Positions 36,216 through 45,176 of a stretch of 45,176 nt of DNA are shown piece by piece. A program made the translations under genes and the position numbers. Position 1 is the first letter of the stretch, and every line of letters begins with the position of its first letter. This DNA comes from Gammaproteobacteria bacterium (GTDB taxonomy: Bacteria; Pseudomonadota; Gammaproteobacteria; Pseudomonadales; Porticoccaceae), in assembly GCA_003645535.1 (NCBI GenBank), contig QNFP01000005.1, forward strand, positions 1 to 45,176. Direction: 5' to 3'. The notes beneath the pieces are model-generated. The model worked only from the letters and a program-made list of their open reading frames with translations, was not told where the DNA came from and ran no database searches.

Positions 36216-37730
36216 TCAGGGCACAAAGCTGGCTGGTTTTTGTCGCTGTGGAAACTCCTTCAACGACGCCTTGAACTGACTGACCTTAACGATAGAGGGC
36301 AAAACCAGAAAAGCATGTTCTAGCAACCATTGCGGATACCCCGCGCTTTCTTTATCCATACGTTCCAGGGGGTCCATTCTTAAATTGAAGATCTTCGGGA
36401 TACGCAGTGGCACCCAGGGATCCTGCCAGACCTCAAAGCCCAGTGCCCGCTGTTCTTTAAAGACCATTTTATAATCATCGTCTCGAATCGAGACGATGTC
36501 GCCGGTGTCCGAGCTGTAAATAAATTCGTGGCGGGGGCCTGCTTTGCTGATGTCAGTAAAGTGGGGCAGGAAGTTGTAGCCATCCAGATGCACTTTGAAC
36601 TGACGATTACCCACCTGCATACCTTTCTTGAGTTTGGCTTTAACATCCGTATCACCCGCAGCAGCTAGTAGCGTCGGCATCCAGTCCAGATGGGAAATGA
36701 TCTCATTGGATACCTGGCCCGGTTTGATTTTGGCGGGCCATCTCACCAGCATAGGTACCCGATAACCGCCTTCCCAGTTAGAGTTCTTTTCGCTGCGAAA
36801 CAGGGTGTAGCCACCATCGGGCCAGAGCATCAGTTCAGCGCCATTATCGGTGGAATACATAACAATGGTGTTGTCGCTTACACCCAGTTCATCAAGTTTA
36901 TCCAGCAACTGGCCAACATGGCCGTCATGCTCGGTCATGCCGTCTGCGTAGAGCCCCTGGCCGGTAACGCCCTGAGACTCCGTCTTTAAGCGGGTCCAGA
37001 TATGCATGCGAGTTGAGTTAAACCACACAAAGAAGGGTTTACCCGCTTTGTTGGCTTTATCCATAAAAGCCAGTGCCTTGGCGGTGGTCTCGTCGTCAAT
37101 GGTTTCCATGCGCTTTTTGGTGAGCGCTCCGGTGTCCTGGACCTTGCCATCGGCAAAGCTATTAATTACGCCACGGGGACCAAAGCGCTTCTTGAACGCA
37201 GGATCTTTCGGGTAATCAGGATGTTCGGGCTCGTCTTCGGCATTAAGATGATAGAGATTGCCAAAAAACTCATCAAAGCCATGATTGGAGGGTAAATGCT
37301 CGTCGAGGTCGCCCAGATGATTTTTACCAAACTGCCCGGTGGCATAGCCAAGGGGTTTTAAGAGTTCGGCAATGGTGACGTCATCTTTATGCAGGCCGCC
37401 TTTTGCGCCCGGCAACCCCACCTTGGTTAAACCGGTGCGAATGGGATGCTGCCCGGTAATAAAGCTTGAACGCCCAGCGGTACAGCTTTGGTCACCGTAA
37501 GAGTCGGTAAAAAGAATCCCGTCATTGGCGATACGATCAATGTTGGGGGTTTGATAACCCATCATGCCTCGATTATAGGCACTGACATTAAAGGGCCCGA
37601 TATCATCGCCCCAAATAATCAGAATGTTCGGCTTTGTGGTCTCTGCCGCCTGAGCTGCGGTAGAAAAAAGACCTACCGAGGTAAAGATAAGCGCAAGCAT
37701 TAAGATGGGAGCGGGAATGCGCATATTCAT
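36216..37730 (-). CDS. Secreted arylsulfatase-family enzyme
   Basis: Predicted periplasmic or exported sulfate-ester hydrolase. The 504-residue protein has a signal peptide cleaved near AQA-AE (residue 28), then the alkaline-phosphatase-like sulfatase fold. Metal ligands are in IIWGDDIG, and the formylglycine cysteine is C83 in QSCTAGRSSFITGQ, a CxAxR variant of the usual CxPSR. YSTDNGAE is the later metal motif. Maturation requires a formylglycine-generating enzyme, which is not in the window. A possible function is release of sulfate from algal polysaccharide or aryl sulfates; substrate unknown. A GAGGG precedes the ATG. Confidence 0.93.
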   Translation of the reverse strand: MNMRIPAPILMLALIFTSVGLFSTAAQAAETTKPNILIIWGDDIGPFNVSAYNRGMMGYQTPNIDRIANDGILFTDSYGDQSCTAGRSSFITGQHPIRTGLTKVGLPGAKGGLHKDDVTIAELLKPLGYATGQFGKNHLGDLDEHLPSNHGFDEFFGNLYHLNAEDEPEHPDYPKDPAFKKRFGPRGVINSFADGKVQDTGALTKKRMETIDDETTAKALAFMDKANKAGKPFFVWFNSTRMHIWTRLKTESQGVTGQGLYADGMTEHDGHVGQLLDKLDELGVSDNTIVMYSTDNGAELMLWPDGGYTLFRSEKNSNWEGGYRVPMLVRWPAKIKPGQVSNEIISHLDWMPTLLAAAGDTDVKAKLKKGMQVGNRQFKVHLDGYNFLPHFTDISKAGPRHEFIYSSDTGDIVSIRDDDYKMVFKEQRALGFEVWQDPWVPLRIPKIFNLRMDPLERMDKESAGYPQWLLEHAFLVLPSIVKVSQFKASLKEFPQRQKPASFVP

Positions 37731-38098
37731 TGATAGACCCTCGCTAATATTGACTGTAATTAGAGTTATATAAGGGCAGAGAATCCTATCTAATTTCTAG
37801 CTATAAACAAAGCTATAGTCTTCTTTTATTCCATGCAATGTTTGCATCATGTCATTAACATATTCTATGTGTAACTTGCCCGGCCAGGACTGTTTTGACG
37901 AATGCTTTGGCCCTTAGTTTGTCCGTAATAGCATGAATTGACGACTAACAATTCGACTTGCTTAATCACTTATCTATAGCTGAAAGTACACCTGAATGAG
38001 TTGCCTGGCTGAACTATTGGTGAGCTACATATTGTCATTGATAAATGTTAACTGGCCAGGGTATGGAACTACACCCTGCCTGGCCGTTCCAAGCCTTT
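37731..38098. other. Divergent spacer between sulfatase and DUF3179 genes, with a leader hairpin
   Basis: No gene is seen in this 368-bp AT-rich region. It should hold both promoters. Near its right end GGCCAGG (38054-38060) pairs with CCTGGCC (38079-38085), with additional GGGT/ACCC complementarity inside, 13 bp before the chosen DUF3179 start. AGCTATA occurs twice at 37799-37817. Confidence 0.45.
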
Positions 38099-39064
38099 AT
38101 GAAAAATAAATTAAATTATTTCAATTATTTCGGCAGCTGGCGGTCGTTATTATTACTGGGGCTGTTGGCTACCATGGTTGCATACGCAGAAACTAAAAAT
38201 GGCTTTGATCTTGCCGATAGCCTCATCCCGGCAGATAAAATATTCAGTGGTGGGCCGCCAAAAGACGGTATCGCATCGATTGATAATCCTGTTTTTGTTG
38301 GCGCAGATGAAGCAAAGCTCAAATTGGACCAACGAGTTATGGGTATCAACTTTGCCGGTCATACGCGGGCTTATCCTATTGCAATTCTCAACCGTCACGA
38401 GGTGGTTAACGATCAATTTGGTGAATACCATGTAGCAGTGACTTTTTGTCCTTTGTGTGGCAGCGGTATGGTCTTTCGGGCGCCACATGCTAATCAGGCG
38501 CTGACGTTTGGGGTATCCGGCCTGCTCTACAACAGTGATGTATTACTTTACGACCGGGAAACAGAGTCCCTTTGGTCACAGTTGCAAATGCAGGCTGTTA
38601 CCGGATCACGCAAAGGCGAAAAGCTCAAATTGTTGGCGGCCAGCCATACGACCTGGCAAGAATGGCTAAGTCGTTACCCTGATACGGAGGTATTGTCAGA
38701 AGATACGGGCTTTGCATTTGATTATTCGCGAGATCCCTATGCTGCTTATAAAAACTCAGGGGATACGTGGTTTCCCGTTGCTCATCAAAATAGCGCTTAT
38801 GACAAAAAGGAATGGATTGCTGGTGTGGTTATTGATGGGCAGGCAAAAGCCTATCCTTTTATTGAGTTGGAGCAATCCAGCGGCGATTTTACTGACCATG
38901 TCGGTGATGTGGCGGTGCGCGTTATCTGGGTGAAAAGTGCGCGAAGTGTTCGAATATTAGATTCGGCAGGGGTAGAGGTGCCGGCAACCAGCGTTTATTG
39001 GTTCGCATGGTATGGATTTCATCCGGATACCGAAATTTATCGAACTAACCAGGCAATAAAATAA
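38099..39064 (+). CDS. DUF3179 protein, secreted
   Basis: The protein from ATG 38099 has 321 residues. It carries an N-terminal signal-type helix (SLLLLGLLATMVAYA) with probable cleavage after AYA, and then the DUF3179 domain. Hallmarks are RAYPIAILNRHEVVNDQFG, VTFCPLCGSGMVF with its CxxC, and FGVSGLLYNSDVLLYDRETESLWSQ. The function of the family is unknown. The open frame extends to 38045, but the hairpin at 38054-38085 and the signal peptide position favour 38099. No clear ribosome binding site is seen at either. Confidence 0.88.
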   Translation: MKNKLNYFNYFGSWRSLLLLGLLATMVAYAETKNGFDLADSLIPADKIFSGGPPKDGIASIDNPVFVGADEAKLKLDQRVMGINFAGHTRAYPIAILNRHEVVNDQFGEYHVAVTFCPLCGSGMVFRAPHANQALTFGVSGLLYNSDVLLYDRETESLWSQLQMQAVTGSRKGEKLKLLAASHTTWQEWLSRYPDTEVLSEDTGFAFDYSRDPYAAYKNSGDTWFPVAHQNSAYDKKEWIAGVVIDGQAKAYPFIELEQSSGDFTDHVGDVAVRVIWVKSARSVRILDSAGVEVPATSVYWFAWYGFHPDTEIYRTNQAIK

Positions 39065-39083
39065 TCAGCAGATTTATATGGCG

Positions 39084-39112
39084 AAAAAAAAGGCCGCTTT
39101 GCAGCGGCCTAA
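39084..39112 (-). terminator. Intrinsic terminator of aceA
   Basis: GGCCGCT (39092-39098) pairs perfectly with AGCGGCC (39103-39109) around a TTGC loop. The eight As at 39084-39091 give the U-tract on the minus strand, 37 bp after the aceA stop. Confidence 0.88.
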
Positions 39113-39146
39113 ACAATCGGTGGGTTGTTGTACTAAAATTTGTTGA

Positions 39147-40466
39147 TTAAAATTGCTCTTCTTCTGTTGAACCGGTGAGTGCAGTTACAGACGATGCGCC
39201 ACCGAGAATAACTGTGGTGACATCGTCAAAGTAGCCGGTGCCGACTTCCTGTTGGTGGGAAACAAAACTGTAGCCGCGATCAGCAGCGGCAAATTCTGGT
39301 TCCTGAACTTTTTCAACGTAATGTTTCATGCCTTCACCCTGGGCGTAGCTATGGGCCAGATCGAACATGTTGTACCACATGTTATGAATGCCGGCTAAGG
39401 TGATGAACTGGTATTTATAGCCCATGTTGCTCAGCTCCTGCTGAAACTTGGCGATAGTGGCGTCGTCGAGGTTCTTCTTCCAGTTGAAAGATGGGGAGCA
39501 ATTGTAGGCCAATAACTGGTCTGGAAATTCTTTGCGGATGGCATCTGCAAATTGTTTTGCTTCTTCCAGGCTAGGTGTTGCAGTTTCGCACCACAATAAA
39601 TCAGCATAGGGAGCGTAAGACAGACCGCGATCAATAGCCTGTTCAATACCTGCTTTTACACGGTAAAAACCTTCTGCTGTGCGTTCGCCTGTTACAAATT
39701 TTCGGTCGCGCTCATCACAGTCAGAAGTGATGAGGTCAGCAGCATTGGCATCGGTACGCGCCAGTACGATAGTTGATACGTCGGCGACATCGGCGGCCAG
39801 GCGTGCAGCAATCAATTTTTGTACAGCTTCCTGAGTAGGCACCAATACTTTGCCGCCCATATGCCCGCATTTTTTAACTGAAGCTAATTGATCTTCAAAG
39901 TGAACACCAGCAGCGCCAGCTTCGATCATCGCTTTCATTAGTTCGTAGGCATTTAATACACCGCCGAAACCAGCTTCTGCATCGGCAACGATCGGTGCAA
40001 AATAATCGATGTATTCGGCATCGCCTTCGGAAATACCTCTGCCCCACTGAATCTGGTCGGTGCGCAGGAATGAATTATTAATACGTTGCACGACAGCCGG
40101 CACGGAATTTACTGCATAGAGGGACTGATCGGGATACATGGTCATGCTGGTGTTGTTATCAGCAGCAACCTGCCAGCCCGACAGATAGATAGCCTCAATA
40201 CCAGCTTTGACCTGCTGTACTGCCTGGCCACCGGTGAGTGCGCCCAGACAATTAACATAACCCTTTTTGGCTGAACCGTGGACCAAATCCCACAGTTTCT
40301 CCGCACCGCGTTTGGCGATGGTGTTCTCTCGCTTTATTGAGCCCCGTAGGCGTACCACCTCAGCGGCAGTATAGGCGCGAGAGATGCCATTCCAGCGTTC
40401 ATTTTCTGCCCAGTCTTTTTCCAGGCGGGCTATTTCCTCTGCGCGATCATAATTACCAATTGTCAT
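39147..40466 (-). CDS. aceA: Isocitrate lyase
   Basis: Splits isocitrate into glyoxylate and succinate, the first step of the glyoxylate shunt, allowing growth on acetate or fatty acids. The 439-residue protein has the catalytic cysteine C200 in [11 protein letters not shown] (C195 in E. coli), with [10 protein letters not shown] early and [13 protein letters not shown] late. I use ATG 40466: AAGGAG lies 6-7 nt before it and family homology starts here; the frame extends to 40493. It diverges from a LysR-type regulator, and malate synthase follows on the other side. No aceK is in the window. Confidence 0.97.
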   Translation of the reverse strand: MTIGNYDRAEEIARLEKDWAENERWNGISRAYTAAEVVRLRGSIKRENTIAKRGAEKLWDLVHGSAKKGYVNCLGALTGGQAVQQVKAGIEAIYLSGWQVAADNNTSMTMYPDQSLYAVNSVPAVVQRINNSFLRTDQIQWGRGISEGDAEYIDYFAPIVADAEAGFGGVLNAYELMKAMIEAGAAGVHFEDQLASVKKCGHMGGKVLVPTQEAVQKLIAARLAADVADVSTIVLARTDANAADLITSDCDERDRKFVTGERTAEGFYRVKAGIEQAIDRGLSYAPYADLLWCETATPSLEEAKQFADAIRKEFPDQLLAYNCSPSFNWKKNLDDATIAKFQQELSNMGYKYQFITLAGIHNMWYNMFDLAHSYAQGEGMKHYVEKVQEPEFAAADRGYSFVSHQQEVGTGYFDDVTTVILGGASSVTALTGSTEEEQF

Positions 40467-40532
40467 AGATATACTCCTTAGGGTGCGTGGCAAGGGGTGC
40501 TTGAAAGCTTGGCGAATTCTAGGAGTTGTGAG

Positions 40533-40575
40533 ATGATTTACCTAATTTATCATTTTTATTTTCGACATTTATCAT
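40533..40575. promoter_or_regulatory. LysR-type box between aceA and lysR
   Basis: ATGAT-N11-ATCAT (40533-40553) is a perfect 5-bp dyad with the T-N11-A form of LysR-family sites. A third ATCAT half-site (40571-40575) lies 22 bp further on, two helical turns away, and directly abuts the regulator ATG at 40576. Confidence 0.55.
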
Positions 40576-41511
40576 ATGAATATAGCAAGAATAGATCTTA
40601 ACTTACTGGTATATCTGGATGTGCTGCTGCGGGAACGCAATGTCACCCGATCAGCGGCGCAACTGGGTATAACCCAACCGGCGATGAGTAATAGCCTGCG
40701 CCGGCTGCGAACACTATTTGACGATCCTCTGTTGATACGTACCAGCGATGGTATGACGCCCACTGAGCGGGCGCTTGAGCTAAAGCCTCTAATCAGGGAT
40801 GTGTTGGCTAATGTTGAACGGGCAGTCGAGCCGAAAGCCGCTTTTGAAGCCTTCACAGCAAAGCGAGTGATACGCATTATGGCCAGCGATTACGCAGAAT
40901 CAACGCTGATTCCTGCTCTCCTGGACAGGCTTGCAGTAGAGGCGCCGAACATTACTCTTGATATATTGACACCTAGCGATGTGAGGCTCGAAGACGTGGA
41001 GCAGGGCAAAGTCGACATGTTGCTAAATCGTTTTGACGAAATGCCACAATCTTTCCACCAGATCACGATTTGGCGCGATGATTTTTCCTGTTTGCTGAGC
41101 GTTGATAATCCATTGAATAATAATTTCGATCTTGATAATTACCTGCGTGGGCGGCACGTATGGGTCAGTAAAACAGGTATGGGCGCCAGCGTTGGCATGG
41201 ATCCACTGGATTCGCAGCGACTGGGATGGGTGGACGAAGCATTAAAAATCCTTGGTAAAGAACGTCATATTGCGGTTTTTACCCGTCATTATCTGGTAGC
41301 GGCCCTGTTTTCCCAACGCCCGGATCTTATCGCGACGTTGCCGACGCGGCTGGCAAAGCTGCAGATTAATAACCCCAATGTGCGCTTGCATAAACCGCCA
41401 TTCGATATACCCAGTTTTGAACTTCAAATGGCGTGGAGCCCGTTATTGCAGCACAACCCCTACCATCAATGGATCAGGAGGCTGGTGCTTGAAATTGGGC
41501 GGCAAAGTTAA
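40576..41511 (+). CDS. LysR-family transcriptional regulator next to the glyoxylate-shunt genes
   Basis: The 311-residue protein has an N-terminal winged helix-turn-helix (IDLNLLVYLDVLLRERNVTRSAAQLGITQPAMSNSLRRLR) and a substrate-binding-like effector domain after residue 90. The N-terminus resembles the NodD/LeuO-type branch. It lies between divergent aceA and co-directed glcB, so it probably controls the shunt in place of IclR or a repressor of other groups; the ligand is unknown. There is no recognisable Shine-Dalgarno sequence; the LysR-type half-site touches the start codon, which fits autoregulation. Confidence 0.88.
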   Translation: MNIARIDLNLLVYLDVLLRERNVTRSAAQLGITQPAMSNSLRRLRTLFDDPLLIRTSDGMTPTERALELKPLIRDVLANVERAVEPKAAFEAFTAKRVIRIMASDYAESTLIPALLDRLAVEAPNITLDILTPSDVRLEDVEQGKVDMLLNRFDEMPQSFHQITIWRDDFSCLLSVDNPLNNNFDLDNYLRGRHVWVSKTGMGASVGMDPLDSQRLGWVDEALKILGKERHIAVFTRHYLVAALFSQRPDLIATLPTRLAKLQINNPNVRLHKPPFDIPSFELQMAWSPLLQHNPYHQWIRRLVLEIGRQS

Positions 41512-41675
41512 AACCACCATTTTTTGCATGAATAGTGATAATAAAAACGATATATTTTGTAAATCAGTGATCAAGGCATAGAATAATCGAAGAAGCTGGC
41601 CTGTCATTTTCGTTGCGTACTTAAGCGATTAACAGGTTCCAGGATAATCAATCGAACAGAGCAAAGAGTCAGAAT

Positions 41676-43865
41676 ATGAGCAAGCAAATTGAAGTTGGTG
41701 GGTTACTGATAGCTAATGACCTATATAGTCTGGTTAACAATGAAGTAATTCCCGGTACGGATGTTCAGGCGGATGCGTTCTGGCAGTCATTTGAAACAAT
41801 TATTCATGATTTTGCCCCCCGCAATCAGGAGCTGCTGGCTGTTCGTGAAGATATGCAGCGGCAGATCGATAGCTGGCATCAGGGCAGAGCCGGGCAGCCC
41901 CATGACGCGAAAGCGTATAAACAGTTTTTAATTGATATCGGTTATCTGGTGGAAACTGGTAAACCTTTTTCGATTACTACCGAAAACGTTGACCGGGAGA
42001 TATGTTCCATCGCGGGTCCGCAACTGGTCGTACCGATCACTAATGCGCGTTATTCATTAAACGCAGCTAATGCTCGTTGGGGTAGTTTATACGACGCTCT
42101 TTATGGCAATGACGTTATTCCAGAAACCGATGGTGCAGACAAAGGGCCGGGATACAACAGTGTGCGTGGAGCGCGTGTCATTGCTTATGGGCGACGATTT
42201 CTCGATGACAATTTGCCCCTGGCCAATGGATCTCATGCTGAGGTAACGAGTTACCAGGTACGTGAAGGCCAGTTACTCACTATTATGCAAGACGGATCAG
42301 AGAGTGGTTTGAGTCGCAGTGATCAGTTTGCCGGCTATATTGGTTCAGAAAATAATCCGACATCAATACTATTAAAAAATAATGGGTTACACGTCGATAT
42401 TCAAGTAGATCCTAATCATAACGTCGGTAAAGACGATTTGGCCAATGTAAAGGATATCGTCCTCGAGTCAGCCCTCACCACTATTCAGGATTGCGAAGAC
42501 TCGGTCGCTACAGTCGATGCAGCTGATAAATGTGTTGCCTACCGCAACTGGCTTGGCCTGATGAAAGGTGACCTGTCGGATTCTTTTGCGAAAGGTAATG
42601 AGACGATTACGCGTCGGCTCAATAGTGATCGGAACTATACCGCAGCCGATGGCAGTTCACTGGTCCTGTCAGGCCGAAGTTTACTGTTAGTCAGAAATGT
42701 CGGGCATCTGATGACCAGCGATGCGATTCTTTATAAGGGCGATGGTGCTGAAGATTATCAACCGATCCCTGAAGGCATTCTTGATGGAATGCTGACGTCA
42801 CTGATCTCGCTGCATGATTTGCAGAGTAGTAAACAGCAGCAAAATTCTCGTGCTGGCAGTGTTTATATTGTTAAACCAAAAATGCACGGCCCGGATGAAA
42901 TAGCCTTTACCGTAGATTTATTCGCACGGATAGAACAATCACTGGGCATGGAAGAGCGTACGCTGAAGATAGGCATCATGGACGAAGAGCGTCGTACCAC
43001 GGTTAACCTCGGTGAGTGTATTAGACAGGCCAGTGACCGAGTGATTTTTATCAATACCGGCTTTCTCGATCGTACTGGCGATGAAATTCATACCAGTATG
43101 GAGGCCGGTCCAATGGTTCCCAAGGGCACCATGAAGCAACAGCCCTGGATCAGCGCCTACGAAGACTGGAATGTCGATGTCGGCCTGGCTTGCGGCCTGC
43201 GGGGTAAAGCGCAAATAGGCAAGGGCATGTGGGCTATGCCCGACCTGATGGCGGATATGATGGTGACAAAAATTGGCCACCCGCGGGCCGGAGCGAACTG
43301 TGCATGGGTGCCATCGCCCACCGCTGCCACGCTACATGTGATGCATTACCATGAGATAGATGTGGCTGCTCGTCAACAAGAGTTGTCAGCACAGCCGCGG
43401 GCAAGCCTGGATGATATTCTTACTATCCCGTTATTAGGCAGCACTCGTTTGTCTGCTGAAGAGATCGAACACGAATTGGAGAATAACGCACAGGGAATAC
43501 TGGGTTATGTGGTGCGCTGGATAGATCAGGGTATCGGTTGCTCGAAAGTACCGGATATTAATCATATCGGTTTGATGGAAGATCGCGCCACTTTGCGTAT
43601 TTCCAGTCAACATATCGCTAACTGGCTGCATCACGATATTTGCAGTAAAGCACAGGTGCTTGCGACCCTTAAAAAAATGGCGGCTGTGGTTGATGAGCAA
43701 AATTCTGGTGATCCCCTCTACAGGAAGATGGCAGAAGATTTTGATGGCAACATCGCTTTTCAGGCAGCCTGCGACCTGATCTTTACGGGTCGAGCACAAT
43801 CGGGAGGATACACAGAACCCGTGTTACATCTTCGCCGGCAGCAGGCTAAAGCGGCGTGCGCATAG
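41676..43865 (+). CDS. glcB: Malate synthase G
   Basis: Condenses glyoxylate with acetyl-CoA to malate, completing the glyoxylate shunt. The 729-residue length and [25 protein letters not shown] belong to the G isoform (GlcB) rather than AceB. Other markers are the catalytic-site segment [14 protein letters not shown], the Mg-binding [16 protein letters not shown], and [21 protein letters not shown] late cysteine occurs in GCSKVPDI. It runs 164 bp after the LysR gene with only weak binding sequence before its ATG. Confidence 0.97.
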   Translation: MSKQIEVGGLLIANDLYSLVNNEVIPGTDVQADAFWQSFETIIHDFAPRNQELLAVREDMQRQIDSWHQGRAGQPHDAKAYKQFLIDIGYLVETGKPFSITTENVDREICSIAGPQLVVPITNARYSLNAANARWGSLYDALYGNDVIPETDGADKGPGYNSVRGARVIAYGRRFLDDNLPLANGSHAEVTSYQVREGQLLTIMQDGSESGLSRSDQFAGYIGSENNPTSILLKNNGLHVDIQVDPNHNVGKDDLANVKDIVLESALTTIQDCEDSVATVDAADKCVAYRNWLGLMKGDLSDSFAKGNETITRRLNSDRNYTAADGSSLVLSGRSLLLVRNVGHLMTSDAILYKGDGAEDYQPIPEGILDGMLTSLISLHDLQSSKQQQNSRAGSVYIVKPKMHGPDEIAFTVDLFARIEQSLGMEERTLKIGIMDEERRTTVNLGECIRQASDRVIFINTGFLDRTGDEIHTSMEAGPMVPKGTMKQQPWISAYEDWNVDVGLACGLRGKAQIGKGMWAMPDLMADMMVTKIGHPRAGANCAWVPSPTAATLHVMHYHEIDVAARQQELSAQPRASLDDILTIPLLGSTRLSAEEIEHELENNAQGILGYVVRWIDQGIGCSKVPDINHIGLMEDRATLRISSQHIANWLHHDICSKAQVLATLKKMAAVVDEQNSGDPLYRKMAEDFDGNIAFQAACDLIFTGRAQSGGYTEPVLHLRRQQAKAACA

Positions 43866-43878
43866 CCGTAGAGTTGAT

Positions 43879-43915
43879 TAGTGGCAGGCCGTAGTCGGCA
43901 AATAGCCTGTCACTA
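43879..43915. terminator. Hairpin after glcB, possible terminator without U-tract
   Basis: TAGTGGCAGGC (43879-43889) pairs with GCCTGTCACTA (43905-43915) through 11 bp with one G-U, 15-nt loop, 13 bp after the glcB stop. No T-run follows. Confidence 0.45.
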
Positions 43916-43975
43916 TAGTGTTTAAGGCCAGGCTTAGCTCGTTGTGACTATCGATTTAATTGCAGCGGGGCGTCG

Positions 43976-44959
43976 TCAAACCGGAAGCTGACGTAATTCT
44001 GGGTCGGGTTCACTGTGTTCCCACATATCGTCAAAGTCATTTAGCAATTCCACCGCTTCAAAAGGCGCGTAAGGAATTGCATAGCCCCCATAACGGTCGC
44101 CGCTCTGGTTATAGAGAATACCGCTTCGGTCGACGAGCATAAATTCGGAATGCAGTGTTTTAATCTCCTTGCCCAGAGTTCTTATTTGAACCCTGCTCGG
44201 CAAGCGATGAAACAGGTGTAATAAGCGATGCCCGGTTTGTACCAGGAAATGCGGGTCTTTCACCAAAATATGAATTTCTGAATGGGGCCGCTCCCGCGCG
44301 AAATCCATCATCAAGCGGTATAGTTCTTCATTGTCATAAATGCGTGGGTCTAGCTGATTACTAAATATACTTATTTGCCTGTGCGCTTTTTCCACCAGTT
44401 TTTTTGCCTGTTCCTTAAAGGACGCAGCATTATCAAGTACTATGCGCTCACGCTCTTCTGCAGCAATATCGGGCGGCGGCGGAGTGACTTTGGGGTCGGT
44501 AAATCGTTTCAACAATAAAGTCATGTGGCGGTGTGGAATGCCAGCTTCGACAAACTCATCACCTTCCACTTGAAAGTACATACCTTCGTAAAAGGGTATC
44601 GCGTGAGTCTGTGCATTTAACTGTAGGCTCTCCATGCCATTGCGGGATGCGTATTGAATAATGCGGCGCACCAACGCAGAGCCGACGCCTCTGTTCCGAG
44701 AGCCATGTGCTACCGCCATGCGGCCAATTTTATTTCCACAAAGACGCGCACATCCAATCGCTTGTTCCTCCGGACCTTTTCCTCTGGGGCCATAGGTGAT
44801 CCAGTGGATGGCATTAGCGTCAGCGCCGTCAAACTCTTCATCTTCAGGGACGCCTTGCTCTTTGATAAAAACCTGGTTGCGTAATTTGGAGAGGGGCTCG
44901 GACGAGGCCGACCAGCTAGTTTGTTCGATATCTATGGGGAAAAAATCCACACTTTCCAT
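43976..44959 (-). CDS. GNAT acetyltransferase with a phospholipase-D-like C-terminal domain
   Basis: The 327-residue protein has an N-terminal GNAT domain (about residues 1-150), close to the ElaA-type branch: LRNQVFIKEQGVPEDEEFD, then the acetyl-CoA loop GRMAVAHGSRNRGVGSALV and MESLQLNAQTHAIPFYEGMYF. A linker of prolines (VTPPPPD) follows. The C-terminal half (about residues 170-310) is a separate domain resembling a degenerate PLD fold: TLHSEFMLVDRSG has His and Asp of an HKD-like motif, but Glu replaces Lys, so it is probably not catalytic. The partner and substrate are unknown. I use ATG 44959; the frame upstream to 45004 seems not conserved. Confidence 0.82.
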   Translation of the reverse strand: MESVDFFPIDIEQTSWSASSEPLSKLRNQVFIKEQGVPEDEEFDGADANAIHWITYGPRGKGPEEQAIGCARLCGNKIGRMAVAHGSRNRGVGSALVRRIIQYASRNGMESLQLNAQTHAIPFYEGMYFQVEGDEFVEAGIPHRHMTLLLKRFTDPKVTPPPPDIAAEERERIVLDNAASFKEQAKKLVEKAHRQISIFSNQLDPRIYDNEELYRLMMDFARERPHSEIHILVKDPHFLVQTGHRLLHLFHRLPSRVQIRTLGKEIKTLHSEFMLVDRSGILYNQSGDRYGGYAIPYAPFEAVELLNDFDDMWEHSEPDPELRQLPV

Positions 44960-45084
44960 TAGTCGATACTCTTTTTTCTGGTGAGCAAGATTGTAAACTA
45001 CCACATTACTAAAAACGATTCGTGGTGCTGATTTCTCGCAGGATCAGCCTACGGCCTGCGATAGTTTTTCCTAATTACCACTTA

Positions 45085-45176
45085 TCATAAGCCTATCTTA
45101 AGCAGTTTTTCTGGCATCGGCACCGTTCTCAGTGCGGCATAAGCCAGCCTGGGAATCATGCCAGCCAAATCAAAGC
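45085..45176 (-). CDS. C-terminal end of an unrecognised protein (partial)
   Basis: An open minus-strand frame entering from the right edge encodes about 29 residues, including MIPRLAYAALRTVPMPEK, and stops at 45085-45087. The composition looks like real protein, but there is too little to name the family. About 125 bp separate it from the GNAT start. Confidence 0.45.
   Translation of the reverse strand, partial: FDLAGMIPRLAYAALRTVPMPEKLLKIGL

Noticed and set aside
36077-36216. Sulfatase as a first gene of the Bat operon
   Set aside because: 138-bp gap and no overlap, unlike the tight spacing inside the operon; only the shared strand supports it.

Overview
The window looks like a chromosomal segment of a free-living, aerobic, probably marine Gammaproteobacterium, nearest in style to the Pseudomonas/Cellvibrio/Spongiibacter side of the class. 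The basis is gene content and order: rne divergent from rluC; maf divergent from yceD-rpmF-plsX-fabD-fabG-acpP-pabC-mltG-tmk-holB-pilZ-tatD; a Pseudomonas-type ThrH and CysB; malate synthase G rather than AceB. GTG and TTG starts are frequent. The taxon is inferred from remembered families, not from a search. I saw no IS element, CRISPR array, rRNA or tRNA.

Layout. 1-2085: 5' part of rne (RNase E, minus strand), cut by the window edge. 2086-3005: long rne/rluC intergenic region. 3006-13925: RNA-modification, nucleotide-quality-control, lipid-synthesis and replication cluster (rluC, maf, yceD, rpmF, plsX, fabD, fabG, acpP, pabC, mltG, tmk, holB, pilZ, tatD). fabH and fabF, often found in this cluster, are not here. 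14015-24448: mostly single genes for metabolism and stress: dimeric dUTPase, malate dehydrogenase, peroxiredoxin, a stand-alone yajC, D-cysteine desulfhydrase, an AGCS symporter, 5'-nucleotidase, cysB, thrH, pabB, rraA. 24508-26879: the least ordinary part, four adjacent paralogues of an unrecognised small one-helix membrane protein, one on the minus strand and three coupled on the plus strand; two of the three each carry a single-base homopolymer frameshift. 27056-29386: a small secreted protein, a ZIP metal transporter and ttcA. 29403-36077: a complete Bat (aerotolerance) type operon on the minus strand in the order moxR, DUF58, DUF4381, batA, batB/C fusion, batD. 36216-39064: a secreted sulfatase divergent from a DUF3179 protein. 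39147-43865: a glyoxylate-shunt island, aceA divergent from a LysR regulator followed by glcB. 43976-44959: a GNAT protein with an extra C-terminal domain, then the C-terminal end of one more gene at the right edge.

How the parts relate. rne and rraA encode RNase E and its protein inhibitor. aceA and glcB encode the two glyoxylate-shunt enzymes, with a probable LysR regulator between them and a T-N11-A dyad in the shared promoter region. The Bat genes overlap by a few bases and look like one transcript. yceD has a near-consensus sigma70 promoter placed so close to the only possible start codon that its mRNA should be leaderless or nearly so. The best candidates for something undescribed are the tandem paralogue family with its twin frameshifts and the heptad-repeat extension on the DUF4381 protein.
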